NCBI GenBank assembly: GCA_009885905.1
Contig: VFJU01000504.1
Location: 1 to 18,664 of the forward strand
Direction: 5' to 3'
DNA length: 18,664 nucleotides
Source of the DNA: Verrucomicrobiota bacterium
Lineage (GTDB): Bacteria > Verrucomicrobiota > Verrucomicrobiia > Verrucomicrobiales > Akkermansiaceae
Below the pieces are notes generated by a model, which saw only the letters and a program-made list of their open reading frames with translations, searched no databases and had not been told where the DNA came from. Each line of letters begins with the position of its first letter. Position 1 is the stretch's first letter. Made by a program: the position numbers and the translations under genes. This document shows positions 1 through 6,799 of this stretch, in pieces.

Positions 1-229
1 ATTTCAATCGGGCAAGATAGACGTCGATGTATGCATCAAAGCGCTCGCGTGTAGGTTGGACCGCAAAGTGGAGATGTATGTTTGCTACGATTCCCAAATC
101 TGTGCTGCCAGCTAAGTCAAGATCTGGACCCTCGTGTCCAAAAATTTCACTGGTCGCCTCCTTCAACGAGGCCATGCCTGCACCGCCGGTGTCGACGAGT
201 GTACCATCGATATCGAAGAGAAAGAGCAT
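1..229 (-). CDS. HAD-superfamily phosphatase, 3' end cut by window edge
   Basis: The first 76 residues of a haloacid dehalogenase-like hydrolase are visible; the rest lies beyond base 1. The protein opens MLFLFDIDGTLVDTGGAGM, which is HAD motif I (DxDGT). Asp6 would be the phospho-accepting nucleophile and Asp8 the general acid/base. The following stretch fits the start of a helical cap domain, as in phosphoglycolate phosphatase or beta-phosphoglucomutase relatives, so the substrate cannot be named. An in-frame TAA lies four codons upstream, which fixes the ATG at 229 as the first possible ATG start; no SD is evident. The gene follows infC on the same strand with an 87-base gap, in the place where rpmI-rplT often sit in other bacteria. 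The family call is secure and the specificity is unknown. Confidence 0.85.
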   Translation of the reverse strand, partial: MLFLFDIDGTLVDTGGAGMASLKEATSEIFGHEGPDLDLAGSTDLGIVANIHLHFAVQPTRERFDAYIDVYLARLK

Positions 230-274
230 GGAATGTCGTTAGAGGTGGTGGACAACAAGCCGAATGTGAAATCA

Positions 275-306
275 GGCCATGACGGTTAGAAACCGCCGCC
301 ACGGCC
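275..306 (-). other. Imperfect hairpin between infC and the HAD gene
   Basis: On the minus strand GGCCGTG pairs with CATGGCC (one G-U pair). An inner GGTT/AACC stem sits around a TCT loop, with unpaired bases between the two stems. It lies just after the infC stop codon. There is no proper T-tract after it, so it is at best a weak terminator or an RNA-processing structure. Confidence 0.3.
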
Positions 307-316
307 TATAAATCTA

Positions 317-1039
317 TCAACTCTTAGATGCATCTTCGGTTTCCATCGCCACAGGAGCCTCGCTGGCATCCTCATCTATCACCTCATCTGGAACGAAGTC
401 CTCGTCCGGGATTTCTTCATCTTGCGCATCTTCGTGTTCAAAATCATCTTCCTCCATCAGTTCGCCATGGAACAGATGAAACTTGCGTTTGCGTTGATGC
501 GCAGGAAGTGGCGAAAGGATCATCGCGACCGCACGCCCGTTGAGACGTGGTGGTTGATCCACTTGAGCCATCGACTTAAGGTCATCGACGATACGATTGA
601 GCACTACGAATCCCAAATCCTTGTGCGCATTTTCGCGACCACGGAATTGTAGCACGAAGCGGCATTTGTGATTTGCTTCGAGGAATCCTTCGGCCCGACC
701 GAGTTTGATGTTGTAGTCGTGTTGGCCTGTGCCCACGCGGAATTTCACTTCCTTCATGCGGGTTGCGCTCTTTGACTTTTGTTTTTTCAGCTTTGCCTGC
801 TCGTATTTAAATTTCCCGTAGTCGACAATCTTGCAGACTGGTGGGTCCACTTGGCCTGCGATTTCGACGAGGTCGAGTCCGAGTGATTGTGCTTTTGCGA
901 GAGCTTCGCGTGAGCTCATGACGCCGAGTTGTTCGCCCGTCGCCATGACGACGCGGACTTTCGGAGCACGGATTCGGTCGTTGATCCGCGTCATGTCGCG
1001 GTAACGACCCCTATTTGGATCTCTTTGTGGCTTAGCGAT
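317..1039 (-). CDS. infC: Translation initiation factor IF-3, apparent ATC start
   Basis: IF-3 binds the 30S subunit, prevents premature 50S joining and monitors start-codon/initiator-tRNA pairing. The N-domain begins near MTRINDRIRAPKVRVV (family form: INxxIRxxxVRLI). The linker is Lys-rich, and the C-domain carries MKEVKFRVGTGQHDYNIK and RFVLQFRGRENAH. About 45 residues of strongly acidic tail follow the usual end of the protein, making it about 240 residues against 180 in E. coli. I place the start at ATC (1039) because GGAGGA sits 7 bases upstream and the homologous region begins soon after. The only upstream in-frame start is a TTG at 1090 with no SD. The internal ATG at 994 is poorly spaced from an AGGGG. 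Non-AUG starts are known for infC (AUU in E. coli) and underlie autoregulation by IF-3. Confidence 0.93.
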   Translation of the reverse strand: MAKPQRDPNRGRYRDMTRINDRIRAPKVRVVMATGEQLGVMSSREALAKAQSLGLDLVEIAGQVDPPVCKIVDYGKFKYEQAKLKKQKSKSATRMKEVKFRVGTGQHDYNIKLGRAEGFLEANHKCRFVLQFRGRENAHKDLGFVVLNRIVDDLKSMAQVDQPPRLNGRAVAMILSPLPAHQRKRKFHLFHGELMEEDDFEHEDAQDEEIPDEDFVPDEVIDEDASEAPVAMETEDASKS

Positions 1040-1046
1040 GGTTTTG

Positions 1047-1052
1047 TCCTCC
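1047..1052 (-). promoter_or_regulatory. Strong Shine-Dalgarno sequence deciding the infC start
   Basis: The minus strand reads CTGGAGGACAAAACCATCGC. GGAGGA is followed by 7 bases and then ATC. This is one of the two best SD matches in the window, and its spacing is optimal for the ATC at 1039. No ATG, GTG or TTG lies at a suitable distance, so the SD argues for ATC initiation. Confidence 0.7.
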
Positions 1053-1172
1053 AGTGGGTAGATGCGACGCAGCGCTGCGCGAACGGACAAGGCCGCCGCA
1101 CGAATTCGATGCGAAGAGGGGTGCGGAACGATGGACCATGCGCCGAATCATAGATCGGAGAGCGCAGGTCTA

Positions 1173-1193
1173 AACCGATCCAAAAGATCGGTT
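1173..1193 (-). repeat. Perfect 8-bp inverted repeat in the infC upstream region
   Basis: AACCGATC at 1173-1180 and GATCGGTT at 1186-1193 are exact reverse complements separated by 5 bases. The element lies about 134 bases upstream of the proposed infC start. There is no T-tract on either side, so it is not an intrinsic terminator. It could be a leader hairpin or an operator. Confidence 0.5.
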
Positions 1194-1441
1194 GTGAGAT
1201 TCAAGTCGTATCGTTCCAGTGAAATCATTGAGCGGCGGGAGCCGGGGATCATCGCGACAATTTGCAGAAAGAAATGAATTCTTCCAGACAGACTGATTGC
1301 GTCTTGAGCTATTAAGTAAGGGGGAAGATGAGATTCGGCAAGTCTCTTTTTTGGGTAGATCCTTGGGTGCTTCGTCGTGGGAGTGGAATTTTTAGAGCGG
1401 AACGATTGCCACCACCAAATTGTTGTTTTACTGTCCAGCCC

Positions 1442-1909
1442 ATGGCGGTGACTAAAACGTTACGAGCAGCCTCTGGGTGGCTAGAACTAGGGCTTGCGGA
1501 CGAAGCTCTCTACGAACTGCAGGCACTGCCTGCAGAGGTCCAGCGCCTGCGTGCCCCTCTCGAACTGAAATTGACGGCTCAAATCGAGCGTGAGCAATGG
1601 AATGCGGCTTCCGAGACCGCGCGTTTGCTATGCTTAAAAGCGGAGGATGAGCCCGAGTTTTTCCTGCAAGCGGCCTTTTGCCTCCATGAAACCGGTGACA
1701 CTCTGGCGGCATGCAATCAACTCCTTCGTGGTCCAAAGACGTTGTTTGAAATGGCAGTTTTCCACTACAATCTTGCCTGTTATTTGTGGACGCTCGGCGA
1801 GGGACCACGGGCACGCAGTCATTTGCAACAAGCGATCACCATGGACGAGTCATTCTTGGAAACTGCTCGCAACGACCGAGATCTCGTGGGGATGGACTTA
1901 CCGGTTTAG
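1442..1909 (+). CDS. Small TPR-like protein of unknown role
   Basis: The protein has 155 residues from the ATG at 1442. It is mostly alpha-helical with tetratricopeptide-like helical pairs, for example LRAASGWLELGLADEALYEL at residues about 6-25 and VFHYNLACYLWTLGEGPRAR at about 107-126. No signal peptide or membrane span is visible, so it is probably cytosolic and mediates protein contacts. An earlier in-frame ATG at 1328 has a purine-rich AAGGGGGAAG immediately before it and would add 38 residues. That extension is Trp/Cys/Pro-rich and does not resemble TPR sequence, so I prefer 1442 without certainty. The gene is convergent with ychF, 21 bases away. I do not recognise a named family. Confidence 0.72.
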   Translation: MAVTKTLRAASGWLELGLADEALYELQALPAEVQRLRAPLELKLTAQIEREQWNAASETARLLCLKAEDEPEFFLQAAFCLHETGDTLAACNQLLRGPKTLFEMAVFHYNLACYLWTLGEGPRARSHLQQAITMDESFLETARNDRDLVGMDLPV

Positions 1910-1930
1910 CCGCAGTCCCCCAGTTTTCTA

Positions 1931-3046
1931 TCAGACGTTGAAACGGAATTCCACCACGTCGCCATCTTTAACGACGTATTCCTTTCCCTCGATGCGAACC
2001 TTACCCGCTACTTTGGCCGCGGCCTTGGTCCCTGCGGCGACGAGGTCATCGTAGTGAACAATTTCTGCTGCAATAAAGCCGCGCTCGAAATCCGTGTGAA
2101 TGACACCCGCTGCGGCAGGTGCTTTGTCGCCAGCGATGATTGTCCATGCTCGGGTTTCCTGAACGCCAGTTGTTAGGTAAGTGCGCAAGCCTAAGAGGTG
2201 GTAGACTCCTCGAATGAGTGCGGATACACCGGAATCTGTCACACCCATGTCAGTGAGAAATTCGTTAGCTTCTTCGATTGGCATGTCGCTGAGTTCTTCC
2301 TCAATTCTAGCAGAAATGACAACGGCCTCAGAGCCGGTTTGTTCGGCAGCAAACTTGCGGACGCGTGCAACTTGTGCATGCGAGTCTGGGTTCTCGATCG
2401 CCCCGGCTAGTTCATCCTCAGCAACGTTGCAGGCGTAAATCGTCTTCTTCGAAGAAAGCAGGAAGAAATCTTTCACGATCGCGCGGTCGTCGTCGCTGAA
2501 GTCAATGGTGAGCGCGGGATTTCCCTGGTCGAGATGAGGCATGATGATGTCGATCAACTCGACTTCTTTCTTCGCTTCTTTGTCGCCGCCTTTGGCTTTT
2601 TTCTCTCGCGAGTGGCGACGTTTTTCAAGCGATGCCATGTCCGCGAGAATCAATTCCGAATTGATAATTTCGATGTCGCGAATCGGGTCAACCGATCCGA
2701 GTTCGTGGATGATGTCGTCATTTTCAAAACACCGAACCACCTGCACGATGGCATCGGTCTCACGAATGTTTGCAAGAAATTGATTGCCGAGACCCGCGCC
2801 TTCGGATGCGCCTTTTACCAACCCTGCGATGTCGACAAACTCGATTGCGGTCGGCACCAATTTTTGTGAGCCAGAGATTTTAGAGAGAACCGCGAGGCGA
2901 GGATCGGGCACGCTGACGATCCCGACGTTTGGATCGATCGTGCAGAATGGATAATTAGCAGCCTCCGCCTTACGAGTGCGGGTGACAGCATTGAAGAGTG
3001 TCGATTTTCCGACATTGGGTAGTCCTACGATTCCGGCCTTGAGCAT
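1931..3046 (-). CDS. ychF: Redox-responsive/ribosome-binding ATPase YchF
   Basis: YchF (human OLA1) is an Obg-related P-loop protein that prefers ATP to GTP and binds ribosomes. All landmarks are present in 371 residues (E. coli: 363). The Walker A is GLPNVGKST (8-16) and the G3 motif is DIAGLVKGAS (72-81). The usual NKxD specificity motif is replaced by NVAE (207-210), the hallmark of ATP preference in this family. A coiled-coil insertion lies at about 130-165, and a C-terminal TGS domain from about 286 ends in the typical EFRFNV. The start is the only sensible ATG, directly before LKAGIVGLPNVGKS. No SD is seen. The gene stands alone, divergent from the gene at 3222. Confidence 0.97.
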   Translation of the reverse strand: MLKAGIVGLPNVGKSTLFNAVTRTRKAEAANYPFCTIDPNVGIVSVPDPRLAVLSKISGSQKLVPTAIEFVDIAGLVKGASEGAGLGNQFLANIRETDAIVQVVRCFENDDIIHELGSVDPIRDIEIINSELILADMASLEKRRHSREKKAKGGDKEAKKEVELIDIIMPHLDQGNPALTIDFSDDDRAIVKDFFLLSSKKTIYACNVAEDELAGAIENPDSHAQVARVRKFAAEQTGSEAVVISARIEEELSDMPIEEANEFLTDMGVTDSGVSALIRGVYHLLGLRTYLTTGVQETRAWTIIAGDKAPAAAGVIHTDFERGFIAAEIVHYDDLVAAGTKAAAKVAGKVRIEGKEYVVKDGDVVEFRFNV

Positions 3047-3187
3047 TGCGGGCGGAGGGTGGGGGAGAGCGGGGTGGCAGGACGAGAAAAAAGTTTTGTG
3101 CGTAATGTGCGGCGTGGCCCTCGGCGTTGGAGAAGAACAAATTCAGCGATCTTAAATTTGTGGGATTGCATTGGGGGATATTTCTAG

Positions 3188-3216
3188 GAATACTTTAGTC
3201 GCATCAGAATACTTTA
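3188..3216 (+). repeat. Two direct copies of GAATACTTTA ahead of the gene at 3222
   Basis: The 10-mer GAATACTTTA occurs at 3188-3197 and again at 3207-3216, start-to-start 19 bases, and the second copy ends 5 bases before the ATG. Two same-face repeats roughly two helical turns apart could be a regulator site. A local duplication is equally possible. Confidence 0.4.
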
Positions 3217-3221
3217 ATTGA

Positions 3222-3929
3222 ATGATAGCCTTTCTCTTTAGTTGTAACAATGCGACCTGTGCGGTACCCGAAGCATATCGCGAAATTTTCAGGGGTTTTG
3301 AAGAGGTGGTTGCATCCACGGAGGGTTGGGAACCGGGGTCATTGAACCTTGCTCAAGGCTTCGCGATGAAATTTCGCACCCCTCTGGTTCACGGTGACGT
3401 GACTCGGTTGTTGATTGACCTAGAAAAAGACGGAGATTCGCGCTGGAGTCGTTTTGCATTAAAACTCCCCGAGCTGACGCGTCCAAAATTAGCCGACCGT
3501 CATGAGCGGCCTTATCGAACTCAGCTAAAGCAGCGTATTGCGGAAGATTTGCGTCGTCATTACGCGGTGCTGCATCTCATGGTTCACACGGATGCTGCGA
3601 CTGATGGAATGATTTTGTTAGAGACTCCAGTAGGGGGTGAACTGGCTGAGAGTTTTTCTAACGCATGGCGTTCTCGTTTGGTCGCGGCGGACTTGGATGT
3701 AAGGCAGGTGAAGGGCGTGGTGATCAATCCGTTAGGATCTGAACTGAGCGCGGCATTTCCCTCAACTCAGTATGCCCAGCTGAAAATTTCTGTGTCGCAG
3801 TCATTCTTCTTAGAAGGACGTCCATGGCGTTGGGATACAATTAAAAAACTGCTATTGGACTCGCTTGCCTTGGTGGGAGATGAGGTGCCAGTCAGTGCCC
3901 CAGAATACCTTTTGACTGATCCACGCTGA
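3222..3929 (+). CDS. N-formylglutamate amidohydrolase-like protein, altered active site
   Basis: The 235-residue protein follows the layout of the N-formylglutamate amidohydrolase family, zinc-dependent deacylases that act in histidine degradation. An N-terminal strand ends in a Ser-Cys motif. Then come AVPEAYREIF (14-23), GWEPGSLNLA (35-44), the conserved SRLxxDLxxS-like segment as TRLLIDLEKD (61-70), and the core VLHLMVHTD (116-124), which keeps His122. The family signature SC-Glu-His is here SCNNAT, so Asn9-Asn10 replace the expected metal-ligand Glu-His. The protein may therefore be inactive, use a different chemistry, or bind a ligand without hydrolysing it. No hut genes lie nearby. Its last 38 bases overlap the convergent lipoprotein gene. 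The family call is moderately secure and the activity is doubtful. Confidence 0.72.
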   Translation: MIAFLFSCNNATCAVPEAYREIFRGFEEVVASTEGWEPGSLNLAQGFAMKFRTPLVHGDVTRLLIDLEKDGDSRWSRFALKLPELTRPKLADRHERPYRTQLKQRIAEDLRRHYAVLHLMVHTDAATDGMILLETPVGGELAESFSNAWRSRLVAADLDVRQVKGVVINPLGSELSAAFPSTQYAQLKISVSQSFFLEGRPWRWDTIKKLLLDSLALVGDEVPVSAPEYLLTDPR

Positions 3930-4482
3930 GTGATCGTCGTTCTTTCCAATCGATAATTTCCGGTTGCGGAAACTTTTTTTGGCGACTTTCGATGGCTGCG
4001 TTAGAAGGCTTTTCGATCGCTGAGGTGCTAGCCTCGCGTGCGGTGCCTGTGGCGTAGGTGTTGGTCTGGTAAGGTCCTGCAATTTTGGCTTCTTCCTTAG
4101 CCTCGGGAGCTTTCTCGCCTTGAAGAGGTGACTTTTTTTGGAATCGGCTTCCGTCGGTATTTCCAGTGTAGGATTTACGGTCATATTCTTTTTTACCCCA
4201 CCAAGATTTTTTCGCGAAATCGCCGGTCTTGTAAGTACTTTTCGAGAAGCTTTTTTTCGCGTCGTAGGTTGTCCCTTTACTCTCGTATGGACTTCGTTGG
4301 TCACTTTGAACCGTCCAGTTACCTTCGGAGTCCTGTTTGTAGCCGTTTTTATCTCCCATGCGCTCGCTCAAAGATTTTCGTGGCGATGTGGTGGTTGATT
4401 TGTCCTTTTGCTTTGCAGAATCGGAGGCACAAGACACCAGTAAAAAGCAAAACAGCAACATTACGTAATGAAAAGTCTTCAC
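3892..4482 (-). CDS. Lys/Ser/Tyr-rich lipoprotein
   Basis: A predicted lipoprotein of 196 residues with a hydrophobic signal and lipobox LVSC, lipidated at Cys18 after cleavage. The mature part is low-complexity and basic, rich in Lys, Ser, Thr, Tyr and Trp, with repeated short motifs such as KKSFSKSTYKTG and KKSWWGKKEYDRKSYTGN. I see no enzymatic motif. Surface, cell-wall or peptidoglycan contact is a guess from composition. The start is GTG at 4482, sharing a GTGA overlap with the stop of the coiled-coil/TPR gene upstream, so translation is probably coupled and the two products may work together at the envelope. The 3' end overlaps the opposite-strand gene by 38 bases. I do not recognise a named family. 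Confidence 0.82.
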   Translation of the reverse strand: MKTFHYVMLLFCFLLVSCASDSAKQKDKSTTTSPRKSLSERMGDKNGYKQDSEGNWTVQSDQRSPYESKGTTYDAKKSFSKSTYKTGDFAKKSWWGKKEYDRKSYTGNTDGSRFQKKSPLQGEKAPEAKEEAKIAGPYQTNTYATGTAREASTSAIEKPSNAAIESRQKKFPQPEIIDWKERRSLSVDQSKGILGH

Positions 4483-6632
4483 GGTGGGTTGAGTCGTTTT
4501 TCAAGCTTCAAGTCAGGCACGGCACCGCGCTCGAGTGCCTGTTGGTAGTAATTTCTCGCTTCGTCGATACGCTGATTTTTCGAACAGAGCAGAGCGAGAT
4601 TGTAGTAGGGTTCACTGGGCATCGGGTCGGCGCGGATCGATGCTTTGTAATGTGACTCAGACTCCGACTTGCGTCCCATGCGGTAGTAAATTGCTGCGAG
4701 CAGAAGTTGGCTTTTCGCGTCATTGGGTGTGAGTTCCACAGAACGATTGGCATGCACTTCTGCACTTGTTAGGTTGCCAGATAGCATGAAAGAATAACCG
4801 AGCATTCTATAGGCGTATGAGTTATTCGAATTTAGTTCCACCGCACGTTGGAAAGTATCGATGGCAGCGGAGGTATCTAGGAGTTTGAGATTGACGATGC
4901 CGAGCTTGCACAGTGCTGGGATGTGGCCTGGGTGCTGTTCGACGATCATTTGGAAAAGTTCTCGTGTCGGAAGATAGCGTCCAGCAGTGAATGATTTTTC
5001 TGCGGTGCGCTCAAAAACTGCGATGTCGCGGTTTAAATCGGCGGTGTTGCGCCCGACCGTTGCTCTGTCTTGGGCAAACGGTGAGATGAATTCGCCATCC
5101 ACTTGCTTGGCAGCGATGACGCGTTGTTCTTCGGCGGTCAGTTGAATTTCCTGACCCTCGAAAAGGTTGACCGCTTCTGAGATGCGCTCGTCTTTTGAGC
5201 CCATATCCTTGACGGCTGTTATAAGCAGATCGCGTGCCTGACGACGACGTTCTTGGACACGCAGTTGTCGTTTGATGATATCACGCAGAACGGCTATTTC
5301 GGCGGGGTCTACGGCAATTTTACCACTTGATAGAGCATTTTCCTCGCCGCGAAGTCGCTTTTCTAACTCCGTGAGGCGGTTGTCTTGTTCGCGGCGTTCT
5401 TGGTGGAGATTGTTGATCTGTGTTTTGGCAATCGCTAGATCGCGAAGCGCATCGATGATGTCATCCTTGGCGGCGTTATTATCGACATTGAGTCGTGCGA
5501 CTTGCTCGCTCGCTTGGCGGAGATTCTTGGCCAGTCCCATGTTTTGTTGGATCAAATCTTGAATTCGCCCTTCTTCATTGAGTTTGAGTAAGGCGCTCAT
5601 TTGATCGCGTTCCTGAAGCAGTGAGTTGCGCTCGTCGCGCAATGCAGAGAATGCGTCTTTGCTCTCTTGGAGTTCGTCGATCAACCCTGTGATGCGTTGG
5701 TTTGCTTTTTTGAGTTCACCGTTTTTCTGAGTGAGTTCATTTTCGAGAGCGAGAAGTTGGCTCTGTTGACCGGAGACGACCGAGTTGGCAATGTTTCTTT
5801 CTATTTTAAGATCGCGGTCGAGATCGGCACGCTTTTGTTGCATCACTTTGAGGTCGGCTTCTAAAATGGCATTGCGTGAGAGAGCTTCGGTGTGGGCGGT
5901 TCGGCTTTGAGTGAGAGCCATCGCCATTGCATCGCGTTCTTGTTCAAGTCCCGTGATGCGTTGATTGAGAGAATTCAGTTCATTTTGAAGTGGGTTAGAT
6001 GCGAGGCGCGCACGCAGCGTCTTCACCTCATTTTCTGCTGCGTTGATCTGTGCTCGGATTGCGTTGTTAGAAACGGCATTGTTATTTGAGTAACTCGATT
6101 TAGAAATTGCTTGGAGGCGTTTCACTTCTGCCTCTGCTTCGGAAAGGCGCCGAGATGCGATGGGGTTATCTGACAGAACATCGAGACCCGGAGGTATGTT
6201 ATCTGGAGCTGAGTCCAAAGTGGTACCTGAAGTTTTCACACCACCCTCAAGCTCAGCAACGGCATTTTGATTTTTCCGTCGTTGATTTTGCGCTTTTGGA
6301 AAAAGTTGTGTTTCAGCTTCGGCATTTTTTGCACTGCGACCTGCCACCATTTCTGGTTTCCAGTCGGGGTAGTAACGGCGAACCATGTCGATGAGCTTGC
6401 GAGCCTTTTCGAGTTTTTCCTGAGCTCCAATAAAGTCTTCGTTGGCTTCAAGTTGTTCTGCGGCGCGAACTGCGAGAAAACCCTGAAAATAGACATCTGA
6501 TGGGTCGAATTGTGCGGATTGGATAGGCGGGGCGCCCTCTGCAAGCGCCGGCGCGAGGACGCATACCAGTAGAAACAAGCCGGTCAGCCACGTTGTGGGT
6601 CGGCGCAGGGTGTTTGCAATCCAAGTGAACAT
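4479..6632 (-). CDS. Secreted coiled-coil protein with C-terminal TPR repeats
   Basis: A 717-residue exported protein when started at the ATG at 6632, which gives a normal signal peptide: a basic segment, then the hydrophobic run LTGLFLLVCVLAPALAEG. An in-frame ATG at 6695 would add 21 basic residues and spoil the signal, so I reject it. After the signal comes a short helical repeat-like domain (YFQGFLAVRAAEQLEANEDF, with a conserved-looking DWKPEMV). A very long Gln/Glu/Asn/Leu-rich coiled coil runs from roughly 160 to 470, and about four TPR units fill roughly the last 160 residues (for example AYRMLGYSFMLSGNLTSAEV). It is likely a periplasmic scaffold. It is coupled by a 4-base overlap to the downstream lipoprotein. 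The function is unknown. Confidence 0.85.
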   Translation of the reverse strand: MFTWIANTLRRPTTWLTGLFLLVCVLAPALAEGAPPIQSAQFDPSDVYFQGFLAVRAAEQLEANEDFIGAQEKLEKARKLIDMVRRYYPDWKPEMVAGRSAKNAEAETQLFPKAQNQRRKNQNAVAELEGGVKTSGTTLDSAPDNIPPGLDVLSDNPIASRRLSEAEAEVKRLQAISKSSYSNNNAVSNNAIRAQINAAENEVKTLRARLASNPLQNELNSLNQRITGLEQERDAMAMALTQSRTAHTEALSRNAILEADLKVMQQKRADLDRDLKIERNIANSVVSGQQSQLLALENELTQKNGELKKANQRITGLIDELQESKDAFSALRDERNSLLQERDQMSALLKLNEEGRIQDLIQQNMGLAKNLRQASEQVARLNVDNNAAKDDIIDALRDLAIAKTQINNLHQERREQDNRLTELEKRLRGEENALSSGKIAVDPAEIAVLRDIIKRQLRVQERRRQARDLLITAVKDMGSKDERISEAVNLFEGQEIQLTAEEQRVIAAKQVDGEFISPFAQDRATVGRNTADLNRDIAVFERTAEKSFTAGRYLPTRELFQMIVEQHPGHIPALCKLGIVNLKLLDTSAAIDTFQRAVELNSNNSYAYRMLGYSFMLSGNLTSAEVHANRSVELTPNDAKSQLLLAAIYYRMGRKSESESHYKASIRADPMPSEPYYNLALLCSKNQRIDEARNYYQQALERGAVPDLKLEKRLNPP

Positions 6633-6799
6633 CGGGCGGAAACGTAGGCGTGAGACAATGATGCGGCAAGCGAGATTCCCAGCACGGAGCATCAATGTCG
6701 CTTTTTGATGCTGTGCGTTTTGGATCGATTCTTTGTGTGGAAATTGCGTGGAGCTTCAGACGTCGCTTTTTGCAGGCGCAACGCTGCATGGTGAACCGT

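Noticed and set aside
317..1090. IF-3 starting at the TTG at 1090
   Set aside because: No SD before the TTG and no recognisable homology in the extra 17 residues, while GGAGGA sits inside that extension with ideal spacing to the ATC at 1039.
3852..4304. Second minus-strand frame over the lipoprotein gene
   Set aside because: The other frame has a signal peptide, lipobox and a coupled start; this one is a basic shadow with no start signal.
6697..6772. Two copies of GTCGCTTTTTG (6697-6707 and 6762-6772)
   Set aside because: An 11-base A/T-run-containing repeat with no symmetry or fixed relation to a gene start; likely chance.
6767..6792. GC-rich hairpin downstream of hflC as terminator
   Set aside because: Stem is short with a bulge and no T-tract follows on the hflC strand.
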